Below, piece by piece: positions 8,634 through 17,487 of a stretch of 37,555 bases of DNA (within the stretch, counting starts at the first letter, position 1; each line of letters opens with the position of its first letter). Position numbers and translations under genes: made by a program. Under the pieces are notes generated by a model that was given only the letters and a program-made list of their open reading frames with translations, was not told the DNA's origin and did no database searches. The DNA is taken from the NCBI RefSeq assembly GCF_000282115.1, contig NZ_AKJY01000066.1:1-37555 (forward strand), in the 5' to 3' direction. The stretch comes from Chryseobacterium populi (GTDB lineage Bacteria > Bacteroidota > Bacteroidia > Flavobacteriales > Weeksellaceae).

Positions 8634-9281
8634 TTATTCCTCATTCAACATTCCCAGTTCACCGAAATGCTTTTTGAATTTCTGAATTTTCGGACCTACT
8701 ACGGCACTGCAATAAGGCTGCGTGGGGTTTTCATTATAATATCCCTGGTGATATTGTTCTGCCGGCCAGAATTTATCGAATTTTGTTAATTCAGTTACAT
8801 AAGTTCCTGTCCATCTTCCTGATTCCTGAGACACTTTTATCGCTTCTTCAGCTTTTGCCTTTTCTGCATCATCTTTATAATAAATTACTGAACGGTACTG
8901 CGTTCCGATATCATTTCCCTGCCTGTTTAGCTGAGTAGGATCGTGAAGGAAGAAGAAGACATCCATCAGCTGCTCATAAGAGATTATTTTAGGATCATAA
9001 GTGATCTGTACCACTTCTGCGTGTCCCGTTTCACCCGTACAAACCTCTTCATAGGTCGGATAGTTTTTATGCCCTCCAGAATACCCGGAAACTGCAGATT
9101 CTACCCCTTTCAGCATATTGAAACAGCTCTCCACACACCAGAAACATCCACCCCCGAAAGTGATCTGTTCTAAATTATTTTTTTCCATTTTAGGTTGATT
9201 ATTTTGTTTGACGGCTTTCCGCTCCTGCCCATTGCAGGAAATAAGGAAAAAACTAATCAAAAGTAAGAAAAACTTTTTCAT
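8634..9281 (-). CDS. msrA: Peptide methionine sulfoxide reductase MsrA, lipoprotein form
   Basis: Reduces the S form of methionine sulfoxide in proteins, using thioredoxin-type electrons. The MsrA active site GCFWCVE is present with catalytic Cys46, followed by GVESAVSGYSGG, GHAEVVQITYDP, FFFLHDPTQLNRQGNDIGTQYRS and a C-terminal QPYCSAVVGPK with a probable resolving Cys near 192. The N-terminus MKKFFLLLISFFLISC is a lipoprotein signal with lipobox Cys16, so the enzyme should be membrane-anchored outside the cytoplasm. The length (215 residues) is normal for MsrA plus a signal. An internal Met32 could in principle give a cytosolic form, but I prefer the upstream ATG because of the lipobox. It stands alone, with no msrB nearby. 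Confidence 0.95.
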   Translation of the reverse strand: MKKFFLLLISFFLISCNGQERKAVKQNNQPKMEKNNLEQITFGGGCFWCVESCFNMLKGVESAVSGYSGGHKNYPTYEEVCTGETGHAEVVQITYDPKIISYEQLMDVFFFLHDPTQLNRQGNDIGTQYRSVIYYKDDAEKAKAEEAIKVSQESGRWTGTYVTELTKFDKFWPAEQYHQGYYNENPTQPYCSAVVGPKIQKFKKHFGELGMLNEE

Positions 9282-9363
9282 TTTATCACGGAATTATTCT
9301 CCTTTCGATAACAAAAAACACACCACTTTCTAATTATAAATAACATAAGAGTATATCCACAAT

Positions 9364-9530
9364 CATCCGTGGAAATCCGTGATATCTGTGGTCAATTCTT
9401 TACTTTAGAAAGCAAAACTGAATCAACAAGTTGATCAGATGCAGGAGTATGAATCTTAATGGAAATATTTTCTAATAAATACAGAAATTTAGATAATAAA
9501 CCCCTGCAGGCTGAGGCTCTCGAAGCCTGC
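9364..9530. repeat. Repeat-rich intergenic DNA between msrA and the ROK kinase
   Basis: The 336-bp gap 9282-9617 has no convincing gene. Three tandem near-copies, ATCCGTGG, ATCCGTGA and ATCTGTGG, lie at 9364-9371, 9375-9382 and 9384-9391. A hairpin of GCAGGCT (9506-9512) and AGCCTGC (9524-9530) encloses an 11-base loop containing GAGGCTCTCGA. They look like short genome repeats. Confidence 0.45.
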
Positions 9531-9568
9531 TAATCCCCAGTATCTACCAACCGTCTGTAAAGATCATG

Positions 9569-9592
9569 AAAAAAGCACCCTAAAAAGGATGC
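9569..9592 (-). terminator. Intrinsic terminator of the ROK kinase gene
   Basis: On the minus strand the RNA reads GCAUCC, loop UUUUUA, GGGUGC, then six U. The stem closes fully on this strand only because one pair is a G-U wobble; the plus-strand copy would carry a C/A mismatch. It lies about 25 bases after the stop of the kinase gene. Confidence 0.75.
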
Positions 9593-9617
9593 CTGTATTA
9601 TTGTAAAAGAAATCTAA

Positions 9618-10586
9618 CTATTTTTCCCAGACCAAAGCACTTGCGCCCAAAATAGCAGCATCTGCTTCGTCAAGCTCACTGAAAACCAGTTTCACTTTAT
9701 TTCTGAAAATCGGAAGAAGGTTTCTTTCCATATGAAGTTTAGCAGGCTTTAAAATAAAATCCCCTGCTTTAATCACTCCTCCGAAAAGAAGAATGGCCTC
9801 CGGTGAAGAAAACATTACAAAATTAGCTAATGCTTCACCCAGTTTCTGACCGGTATATCTGAAAACCTCAATTGCAATCGGATCTCCTTTCAAAGCACAT
9901 TCATGTACTGTTTTAGAATTGATTTCCTCCTCAGGATATTGATTAAGCATAGATTCTGCAAACTCGGCTCTCATTTTCTTAGCTGTAATAGCAATTCCGG
10001 TTGCTGAGGCATAAGCTTCAAGACTTCCTTCAGATCCTGTGCTCCAGTGTTTTCTTCCGCCTGGCTTTACGATCGTATGTCCCAGCTCTCCTGCAAAACC
10101 GTCATGTCCGTAGATGAGTTTTCCACTTGCCACAATTCCGCTTCCTACGCCTGTCCCTAAAGTGATCATGATGAAATCTTTCATTCCGCGGGCAGCTCCG
10201 AAAAGCATTTCTCCAAAAGCAGCAGCATTGGCATCATTAGTTACCGTACAGGGCATTCCGAATTTAGCTGTCATCATTTCACCAAAAGGAACTACCCCTT
10301 TCCATGGTAAATTGGGAGCCTGTTCTATGGTTCCTTTATAATAGTTCCCATTAGGAGCGCCTACCCCGATTCCGTCAAAGTTTTTTTCTTTCCCGAATTT
10401 TTCGATCAAAGGATGAACTTTCTCATATAAGGCATCGATAAAATCTTCAACTTTCTCATACTCATCAGTTCTTAAGTTTCCTTTTTCAAGAACTTCACCG
10501 CGGTGGTTTACCACTCCGAATTTTGTATTGGTTCCTCCAATATCAATTCCAAGGGCAACGTGTTTTGATAAATCTATTAATGACAT
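9618..10586 (-). CDS. ROK family sugar kinase (glucokinase-like)
   Basis: A 322-residue cytoplasmic kinase that probably phosphorylates glucose or a related hexose with ATP. The ATP-binding phosphate loop GIDIGGTNTKFG is at residues 13-24, VTNDANAAAFGE carries the catalytic Asp, TLGTGVGSGIV is the second phosphate motif, and GELGHTIVKPGG is the sugar-contact loop. In most ROK proteins this loop is followed by a zinc motif CxCGxxGCxE. Here the aligned stretch WSTGSEGSLE has no cysteine at all, although the rest of the family signature is intact. Substrate choice (glucose, N-acetylglucosamine, mannose) cannot be told from the sequence. The terminator behind it indicates that its transcription ends here; the minus-strand PepSY gene lies 83 bp upstream. 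Confidence 0.9.
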   Translation of the reverse strand: MSLIDLSKHVALGIDIGGTNTKFGVVNHRGEVLEKGNLRTDEYEKVEDFIDALYEKVHPLIEKFGKEKNFDGIGVGAPNGNYYKGTIEQAPNLPWKGVVPFGEMMTAKFGMPCTVTNDANAAAFGEMLFGAARGMKDFIMITLGTGVGSGIVASGKLIYGHDGFAGELGHTIVKPGGRKHWSTGSEGSLEAYASATGIAITAKKMRAEFAESMLNQYPEEEINSKTVHECALKGDPIAIEVFRYTGQKLGEALANFVMFSSPEAILLFGGVIKAGDFILKPAKLHMERNLLPIFRNKVKLVFSELDEADAAILGASALVWEK

Positions 10587-10669
10587 TTCTTCTTAAATTC
10601 TAAAGGGTTAAAATTATAAAAAAGATTGTATTAATGGATTATTAACGAAAGATTTATTGAAAAAAATAT

Positions 10670-11884
10670 TTAAGCGGTTTTCACCGTTTTCTTTTTTCTT
10701 CTTCCCCACCAGATCATAAAGCCGGTGACTGGTAATGAGGCACATATGAGGCTCACGACAAACGCGATGATCTTTGTGGGTAATCCTAAAATAGCTCCGA
10801 CATGGATGTCATAATTGGCACCGACTACTTTTTCTCCGAAATTTTTGTCTTTAGGATCGTGAGTATGAAGCAGTTCACCTGAGTTTTCATCAAAAATAAG
10901 ACTGCTGCTTTTATGATAAGAATAAGATAAATGTTTTACATACACTTCGAAGTTCGGATGCTCATGGTCATCCATATGCTTGTGGCCAAGATCAATGGAA
11001 AAACCATAAGCATCAGGATATTTTGCCTTAACCGTATTGCTGATTTTATCCAGAGTTCCTTCTGTTCTTAATTCGATGGGGGCTTTTGTCTTAATGCTGG
11101 AAAAATCCGGATATTGGGTTTCCCCACCTGAAAAGATCACATAAATAGCTGCCTGAACAACGAAGAACGCATAAAATAATCCGGTAATGGAGAAAATCAA
11201 AGCGAAAACAGAAGCATAAAAGCCTAAGACATTATGGAGGTCATAGTTCTTTCTTTTCCAGCTTTTAATATTTTTCCATTTCAATGAAAAACGCTGTTTT
11301 CTTGCAGCTTTATTCTTTGGCCACCACAGAACGATTCCTGTAATCAGCATAATGACAAATATAATCACCGGAATTCCTACTACATAAGTTCCCCAATCCT
11401 GCTTTAAAAGGAAGCTCCAGTGGGTCATTTTTACGATCTGGAAAAAGCCGTTTTTCTCATCATAGGTTTTTAGAACTTTTCCGGTGTAAGGATTTACATA
11501 AGCGACTTTATATACCGGGAATTCATCAAAATAATTCCAGCCTTTGGGGTCATGTTCATACCAGTAAAACTGATAGGATAGTTTTTTATCAACAGGAATA
11601 TTCACCCAATGTACAGGATATTTTTCTTTTACCTGCTCTACAACGGATTTCTCCAGTACACGGATCGGAAGAATCTGTTTCTGATCGATATTCTGCTCAT
11701 TATGGTATATGACATCTTTCCTGGTAATGTTTTCGATCTCGTCTTTAAAAACATATAAAGCACCGGTAATGGAGATAATAAAAATTAAAAACCCAATACC
11801 AAGACCAAACCACAAATGCAGTTTTGCTGACCATATTTTAAAAAATCCCGGCTTATTTCTCTTATGATGATGTTTTTTCTTCAT
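10670..11884 (-). CDS. PepSY-associated membrane protein (siderophore reductase-like)
   Basis: A 404-residue inner-membrane protein of the PepSY_TM type. Four long hydrophobic segments can be seen: residues about 22-45 (WFGLGIGFLIFIISITG), 167-190 (YVVGIPVIIFVIMLITG), 218-250 and 370-392. The loop regions contain PepSY-like repeats, for example AYVNPYTGKVLKTYD and SLIFDENSGELLHTHD. Membrane-proximal histidines (KLHLWFG, MTHWSFLL, YDLHNVLG, YDIHVGAI) are candidates for haem ligands, as in FoxB-type ferrisiderophore reductases of this family. The N-terminus starts KKKHHHKRNK. It is the last gene of the iron-uptake cluster, 49 bp behind the TonB receptor, and is a clear paralogue of the protein at 14051-15253. 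The reductase role is inferred from family and context. Confidence 0.85.
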   Translation of the reverse strand: MKKKHHHKRNKPGFFKIWSAKLHLWFGLGIGFLIFIISITGALYVFKDEIENITRKDVIYHNEQNIDQKQILPIRVLEKSVVEQVKEKYPVHWVNIPVDKKLSYQFYWYEHDPKGWNYFDEFPVYKVAYVNPYTGKVLKTYDEKNGFFQIVKMTHWSFLLKQDWGTYVVGIPVIIFVIMLITGIVLWWPKNKAARKQRFSLKWKNIKSWKRKNYDLHNVLGFYASVFALIFSITGLFYAFFVVQAAIYVIFSGGETQYPDFSSIKTKAPIELRTEGTLDKISNTVKAKYPDAYGFSIDLGHKHMDDHEHPNFEVYVKHLSYSYHKSSSLIFDENSGELLHTHDPKDKNFGEKVVGANYDIHVGAILGLPTKIIAFVVSLICASLPVTGFMIWWGRRKKKTVKTA

Positions 11885-11933
11885 ACCGTAAAAAGTTCTG
11901 CAAAGATATACTTTTACTTTTTATTTAGATTAA

Positions 11934-14051
11934 TTAAAATTTATATTCAACTATGAATGTTCCTCTCATTCCTAATGAATTGACAAATTCACTGTCTCTT
12001 GCAGACCACCAGGCAATAGCCGGTTGGTACATTTTATTGAAAAGGTTTTCGATTCCTAAAGAAACTTTCCAGTTGTTATTCACTTCGTAGCTTGATTTTA
12101 AGTTGAAAACAGTGTATTCAGGAACTTTCCCTTCACCGTAAACATATAATCCTGTTTTTGCATTAGGTTCAAATCTGTCCTGTCCAAAGGCATGCAGCAT
12201 ATCAAGACCTACAGATAAAGCCTGTATGGGTTTTACCTGAACGTATGCAAGAACTTTCGGAGCAGAAATTCTGCTGTTATTGATTTTCGCGGAATAATCT
12301 CCATCATCTTTTATGGAAGTGATTCCCTCCATCCAGCTATAGCTTCCTCCGAAATTGATCCATTTTTTAGGGGTGAAATGTAAAAATCCTTCCACGCCAT
12401 ATACCACTTCAGGAGATCTTTGAATCGTTAAGGCACGATCTGCACTTTGAATAAATGATGCACCCAGTTTTGAAGTGCTCACATAAGAAGTGATCTCATA
12501 ATTGATCCATTTTGAGATCTGGCCCGTTGCACCAAATTCATAATTGTTGACGATGATAGGTTTTGTTTCAAGGTTTGCTATGGTTCCCTGTGTTGAGGTT
12601 CTCAGGATTCTTCCCAATTCGTTAATGGAGTACGACTGAGAAAAGCTTCCGAATAAATTCAGGGAGTTATCAATATTATAACGCACTCCGATGTTTCCCA
12701 CCAAGGCATTATATTTCAGGTCTCCGCCTGTCACAAAAATGCTCTGGGTGAAAGTTCCGTCACTTTTAATGGATGAAAGGGTATTGAAATCTCCCACTTT
12801 CACTTTTATATTTTCATAACGAAGGCCTCCTTTGATCGTTATCTTTTTTAATAAATCAATTTTAATTAAGGCGAAAGGAGCAATATTGGTCATATCCATA
12901 TCCGGTGTCCAGTAGCGGCCGTCTTCCAGTTTTTGTACGGTCTGGTCATTCAGGATATCCACTCCGTAGATTATTTCAGCCTGAGAATTCTGTGCATTCC
13001 ATAATTGGGTGTCCAGATTGACCCTCGCTCCTTTTTTCTTTGAAATAACATTGGACTGTCCGCCGTTCAGGAATGTATCACTGTATCCGTAAACTGTTCT
13101 GAAATCCTGATAATAAAGGTTTACATTCAATGCAGTTCCCTGGAAAAGGTTTTTATTGTCATAACTTAGTTTGAAGTTATGGTTTCTGGGTGTTCCCTGT
13201 GGAGTGGTCTCCAGGTTTTTTCCTCTTCCTTCTCCAATAGTTGTTGTGACCCCGTATTTCCCGGTTTTTAAACCTAAATCAAGATCGGATCTTGAAGCGT
13301 ATCCAATATATGAAGCCTCAATTCTCTGATTATCATTAAAATTATAGCCTAGTTTCAACATCCCGTTATAGTTGTCCATTTTTGCAGGACTGTAGGTTGG
13401 GCTTAAACTGACTCCGTCTGCATCTTTCATATATCCTGTTCTTTCGTAGGCAAAAGACGCAACATAATCGAATTTGTCAGTAATTCTCCCTGAAAGAAGC
13501 TGGCTGGCCCTGAAACCTAATGTACCGCCATAAGGCTGGCCGGTAATACCGACCTGAGAAATTCCGGAAATCTTTTTATCTGATTTGTTTCTTCTTGTGA
13601 TATAATTGATAATTCCTCCGTCGGCACCATTTCCATAAATGGATGAAGCCCCTTTGATCACCTCGATTCTTTCAATCACCGATGGGTCGATTGATCTTAA
13701 ATCTCTTGCTCCGTTTCTGAGTGGAGTAGATTGCGGAACCCCGTCAATAAGAACTAAAATCTGACGTCCTCTAAGAGTTTGTCCTGAATTGGAAGTCTGA
13801 CCGGAGCTTGTTCCCAAACTCGGAACGGTATATTGCAGAATGCTTGTAATATCAGAGTTAACGGTTAGCTGTGTCTGCAACTGTTTTTCTCCGACAATAG
13901 TAACAGAGCCTGGAATTTCTTTGATATTCTCTTTTTTTCGGGAAGCTGTAAGCACAACTTCTTCTACATTCCTGGTTTGTAAAGTGTCTTTAACCTGAGC
14001 AAAAGCGGTAACTGTTCCCAGACAGGCCACCGATAAAAATGCCTTTTTCAT
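11934..14051 (-). CDS. TonB-dependent siderophore/metal receptor
   Basis: A 705-residue outer-membrane receptor. Signal peptide MKKAFLSVACLGTVTAFA, then the TonB box VEEVVLTAS, then the plug domain: IPGSVTIVGEKQLQ, LRGRQILVLIDGVPQ, RIEVIKGASSIYGNGADGGIINYITRR. The remainder is a 22-strand-type barrel finishing with IENLFNKMYQPA and the terminal Phe of VEYKF. The plug is closest in style to FecA/CirA-type ferric chelate receptors. Its ATG shares one base with the TAA of the upstream PepSY gene (TAATG), a sign of translational coupling. The ligand is unknown; the neighbouring PepSY genes and receptors point to iron. Confidence 0.93.
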   Translation of the reverse strand: MKKAFLSVACLGTVTAFAQVKDTLQTRNVEEVVLTASRKKENIKEIPGSVTIVGEKQLQTQLTVNSDITSILQYTVPSLGTSSGQTSNSGQTLRGRQILVLIDGVPQSTPLRNGARDLRSIDPSVIERIEVIKGASSIYGNGADGGIINYITRRNKSDKKISGISQVGITGQPYGGTLGFRASQLLSGRITDKFDYVASFAYERTGYMKDADGVSLSPTYSPAKMDNYNGMLKLGYNFNDNQRIEASYIGYASRSDLDLGLKTGKYGVTTTIGEGRGKNLETTPQGTPRNHNFKLSYDNKNLFQGTALNVNLYYQDFRTVYGYSDTFLNGGQSNVISKKKGARVNLDTQLWNAQNSQAEIIYGVDILNDQTVQKLEDGRYWTPDMDMTNIAPFALIKIDLLKKITIKGGLRYENIKVKVGDFNTLSSIKSDGTFTQSIFVTGGDLKYNALVGNIGVRYNIDNSLNLFGSFSQSYSINELGRILRTSTQGTIANLETKPIIVNNYEFGATGQISKWINYEITSYVSTSKLGASFIQSADRALTIQRSPEVVYGVEGFLHFTPKKWINFGGSYSWMEGITSIKDDGDYSAKINNSRISAPKVLAYVQVKPIQALSVGLDMLHAFGQDRFEPNAKTGLYVYGEGKVPEYTVFNLKSSYEVNNNWKVSLGIENLFNKMYQPAIAWWSARDSEFVNSLGMRGTFIVEYKF

Positions 14052-15253
14052 TATATTTTCTTTCCTTGTTTTTTACGTTTTCCCCACCATACCATAAATC
14101 CGGTAACGGGCAGTGAGGTACAGACTAATCCGGCGATAAACCAGATCACTTTGCCAACAATGCCGAAATAAGATCCTGTATGGATATCATAGTTGGCATT
14201 GGCATATTTCTCGGCAGTGTTTAATTTCTGATGAGGTTTATTGGATAATATGTTCCCGGAGTATTTGTCAAAAAACAGAAGATTCCTCTCACTGAATCTT
14301 CCTTCTTTCTGATACACGGTAACGGGAATATTTTTTAATTCTTTTCCTTTTTTGTTTTTTCCGTTCAGAGGAATCCTGAAGCTGGAAGATGAAGAGTAAA
14401 GCTTTCTTGTTTCCTGCAAAGTGAGATCAAAAACCCGACTGTTTTTGACTACAAGTGAGTCGGGAGATTTTATTTCCTTTTCTTTAGGAAGATCTGCTGA
14501 CCCTGACAACACGAAAGTAAACCCGTTTTTCACATAGGGATAGGTGAAGTAAATTCCGGTTACACTCAATAGCAGTGCAATAAATGAGGCATAAAACCCT
14601 AAGATGTTGTGAAGGTCATAGTTTTTGCGTTTCCAGGTCTTTATATTTTTCCAGTTGAACCAGAAACGTCCTTTCCTTGCTTTTTTATTCTGTGGCCACC
14701 AGAGAACAATTCCGGTGATCAGCATGATGATAAACAATATCACCGGAATCCCGACCACATAGGCTCCCCATTCGGATTTGAGCAGGAGACTCCAGTGAAT
14801 TGATTTTAAAATAGGGAAGAGGTCATACTTCTCATTATAAATTCCCAAAATCTCACCGGTATACTGGTTGATGTAAACCTGCTTGTTGATAAGAACTTCA
14901 TTGAAGTAATTCCAGCCTTTTTTATTTTTTTCGTAATATAAAAAACGATATGATTTATTTTTATTCAAAGGAATCTCCACAGAGCTTACCTGGAATTTTT
15001 CGTTCAGTTCCAGGGCTACTTTTTCACGGAGTAAGACTATGGATAATGGCAGCTCTTTTACCGATTCTTTTTTTACGTAGATGGCTTCTTTCCGGGTTGT
15101 ATTCTGTATTTCATCTTTAAACACATATAAAGTTCCTGTTAGCGCAACCATGAATACAATAAGACCAACGGACAAGCCAAACCACAAATGCAGTTTGGCA
15201 GACCATTTTTTTATAAAAGAGGGTTTCTTCTTATGATGATGCTTTTTCCTCAT
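14051..15253 (-). CDS. PepSY-associated membrane protein, paralogue of 10670-11884
   Basis: A 400-residue inner-membrane protein with the same four-helix PepSY_TM plan as the cluster's last gene. Near-identical stretches include WGAYVVGIPVILFIIMLITG, IVLWWPQNKKARK and WKRKNYDLHNILGFYAS, and both begin with a His/Lys-rich cytoplasmic tail (here RKKHHHKKK). The pair therefore arose by duplication. The periplasmic loop is less conserved than the membrane part (for instance the 240-330 region rich in Ser and Lys), as might be expected if each copy handles a different chelate. The stop overlaps the next receptor start by one base. A mirrored hairpin (15258-15283) lies just before its ATG. Likely role: electron transfer to imported ferric siderophores; inferred. 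Confidence 0.85.
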   Translation of the reverse strand: MRKKHHHKKKPSFIKKWSAKLHLWFGLSVGLIVFMVALTGTLYVFKDEIQNTTRKEAIYVKKESVKELPLSIVLLREKVALELNEKFQVSSVEIPLNKNKSYRFLYYEKNKKGWNYFNEVLINKQVYINQYTGEILGIYNEKYDLFPILKSIHWSLLLKSEWGAYVVGIPVILFIIMLITGIVLWWPQNKKARKGRFWFNWKNIKTWKRKNYDLHNILGFYASFIALLLSVTGIYFTYPYVKNGFTFVLSGSADLPKEKEIKSPDSLVVKNSRVFDLTLQETRKLYSSSSSFRIPLNGKNKKGKELKNIPVTVYQKEGRFSERNLLFFDKYSGNILSNKPHQKLNTAEKYANANYDIHTGSYFGIVGKVIWFIAGLVCTSLPVTGFMVWWGKRKKQGKKI

Positions 15254-15257
15254 ATCA

Positions 15258-15283
15258 AAAAGTTAACCCCAAGGCTAACTTTT
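15258..15283 (-). promoter_or_regulatory. Hairpin just upstream of the PepSY gene start
   Basis: AAAAGTTA (15258-15265) and TAACTTTT (15276-15283), extended by two C-G pairs around a CCAA loop, with one mismatch. On the minus strand it sits within the 37-bp gap between the TonB receptor stop and the PepSY start and is followed by a T run. It could be a weak terminator, an RNA processing site or a mRNA stabiliser inside the operon. Confidence 0.5.
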
Positions 15284-15290
15284 GTTTATT

Positions 15291-17447
15291 TTAAAATTTA
15301 TATCCGATTGATAATCTCCAGTTACGTGGTGCGTTATAAATCCATGCATATTCGCCGGCATCTCCCCTGTATCCGCTGTAAAGTTTTTTGTTAAGGACAT
15401 TATTCAACATTAGATTGACATCGAATTTTTTAGCAACAAAGGAAACCCCGAAGTTGGTGTCGAAATAATCCGGAAGACTCTGATCTTTTGTGGCACTTAC
15501 TCCATACCAGGACTGTCTTCCTCCCTGATACTGATAACCGGCTGAGATTCCGAAACCATTTAAAACTCCATCTTGGAATCTGTAGTTGATCCATGTATTC
15601 TGAACATTCTTTGCATTTCCCGGAGACTGTATTCCAATTCTTGTAGGATCTGTGTCTTTAACGGTTTTTGCATCTGTATAAGCATAATTGATGATAATGT
15701 TCAGACCTTTGATGATTTCTCCTTTAATATCAGTTTCAAAACCTCTTGCCCTTTGCTCGCCCGTAGCAATCTGAAAAGCAACTCCATTATTTTCGTTTGC
15801 ATTTCCTGCTACAAGAATATTTTGTCTTCTGATTTCGTAAAGAGCAAAAGTAGAATTCCATTTTCCTCCGAACCAGTCTTTCTTCAATCCGAATTCAATA
15901 TTTTGTCCTCTGAAAGGATCTGTAATCAATGTTTGATGAATTCCTGTTCCGGATTGTGGTACGAAGGTTTTGTCATAGATCCCGTATGCAGAAAAGTTTT
16001 CATTAATAGAATAACTTAATCCTATTCTCGGTGTAAATTCTCCGGCTTCATCTGGTACAATAGAAGTACCTGGACTTAGATTAGGATATGCAGAATAGGT
16101 TTTACCACTTGTATATCTTCCTGCTAATGTTAACCTCAATTTGTTATTAAACATTTCAATCTGATCCTGAGCATAATAAGAAGTATATTTTACTCCCTGA
16201 TCATTATAAAATGGCGCAGATGTGTTTAAAGTATAAAAATCAGAAGATGGAAGTTTTGAAGGGTCTACTCCATAATTCACATTATAAATGTCAATTGGGA
16301 AAGATCCTCCAGCAAAAGATGAAAAGTCAGCATTGTATTTTCTGTCTCCGTAATCAAATCCTGCAATAATTTTATGAACAATATTTCCGGTATTAACTTT
16401 TCCTCTTACATACGTCTGGAAAATGTGGTTTTTTCCTTTTGTCTGCCAGTTGCTTAATGTTCTGTTTAAAATATTTTTATTGGCTGGGGCAAAGGTTCCC
16501 CACCATGAACCTCCGTCATAATTCAGATCCATATAAGCATACTGAGTGCTCCAAACCCAGTCTTTGAAAAGCTTCTGGTCTAAGCTTAAGAATAAACTCT
16601 GATCTTTTACCTCTGTCTTCTTGAAGTTTGGATCATTAAAATTGGTATGTACATTCAAAGAAGCATATCCGTCGTTAGACATCAGATAAGCTCCCGGCTG
16701 ATTGAATTTTAAATACTGATAGTTGTATTGAGCCGTAAATGTAGTGGTCTTTGTCGGTCTGAAAGTGATAGAAGGAGCAACAATGATTTTGCCTGTTTTA
16801 TCATTTTCCACCCACGATTTGTTGGAACTTCCCATTAAGTTTAAACGGTAATCTAAAACACCGTTTTTAATAAGAACACCATCTAAATCAGCTTCTCCTC
16901 TGAAAAGGTTATAGCTTCCCGTTGTGAAACGTGCACTGTTGGCAAACTTTCCGGTAGGCTTTTTAGTTACAACGTTATAAAATCCGGCTGGATCTCCCAT
17001 AGAGCCCATAAATCCGGCTGGACCTTTTACAAACTCTATTCTGTCAATAATAGAAGCATCAGGATTGATTGGTCCCCAGGTAGAGGAAACATTCATTCCG
17101 TTCATGAAAGTGGCAATACTGGCTCCTCTCATGAAAACATTAGAGTATACATTATCCCAGTGTTCTACTTTTCTTGCACCGCTTACGTTACGGACAATTC
17201 CTTCAGACATATTCAATGTAAGCTGATCAGCAAGAACCTGAGAACTTACAGACTGTACATTTTGAGGAAGCTCAAGAATTGGAGTCTGAATTCTTAATGA
17301 ACCGGAAACCTCATTCAGTTTATACTTTTGATAATATCTTCCGTTAACAATTACTTCTTCAATATCATTCGATTTGATTGTATCCTTTTCCTGAGCCAGA
17401 GTTATTATTGAGGCTAGTAAGGCAATTCCTTGTGTTAATTTCTTCAT
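15291..17447 (-). CDS. TonB-dependent siderophore receptor (FhuE/FpvA-like)
   Basis: A 718-residue outer-membrane receptor. Signal peptide MKKLTQGIALLASIITLA followed by QEKDTIKSND and the TonB box IEEVIVNG. The plug has the hydroxamate/ferric-siderophore style: LELPQNVQSVSSQVLADQ, EGIVRNVSGARK, NVFMRGASIATFMNGM, IDRIEFVKGPAGFMGSMGDP and YNVVTKKPTGK. The barrel ends LSIGYKF. Spacing to the receptor upstream is 40 bp and to the PepSY gene downstream 37 bp, consistent with one transcript. The substrate is probably a ferric siderophore made by another organism, since no siderophore biosynthesis gene is in the window. Confidence 0.93.
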   Translation of the reverse strand: MKKLTQGIALLASIITLAQEKDTIKSNDIEEVIVNGRYYQKYKLNEVSGSLRIQTPILELPQNVQSVSSQVLADQLTLNMSEGIVRNVSGARKVEHWDNVYSNVFMRGASIATFMNGMNVSSTWGPINPDASIIDRIEFVKGPAGFMGSMGDPAGFYNVVTKKPTGKFANSARFTTGSYNLFRGEADLDGVLIKNGVLDYRLNLMGSSNKSWVENDKTGKIIVAPSITFRPTKTTTFTAQYNYQYLKFNQPGAYLMSNDGYASLNVHTNFNDPNFKKTEVKDQSLFLSLDQKLFKDWVWSTQYAYMDLNYDGGSWWGTFAPANKNILNRTLSNWQTKGKNHIFQTYVRGKVNTGNIVHKIIAGFDYGDRKYNADFSSFAGGSFPIDIYNVNYGVDPSKLPSSDFYTLNTSAPFYNDQGVKYTSYYAQDQIEMFNNKLRLTLAGRYTSGKTYSAYPNLSPGTSIVPDEAGEFTPRIGLSYSINENFSAYGIYDKTFVPQSGTGIHQTLITDPFRGQNIEFGLKKDWFGGKWNSTFALYEIRRQNILVAGNANENNGVAFQIATGEQRARGFETDIKGEIIKGLNIIINYAYTDAKTVKDTDPTRIGIQSPGNAKNVQNTWINYRFQDGVLNGFGISAGYQYQGGRQSWYGVSATKDQSLPDYFDTNFGVSFVAKKFDVNLMLNNVLNKKLYSGYRGDAGEYAWIYNAPRNWRLSIGYKF

Positions 17448-17487
17448 TGTTTATTATTGTAAAGACAGATAAGTTCTATTTAATTTT

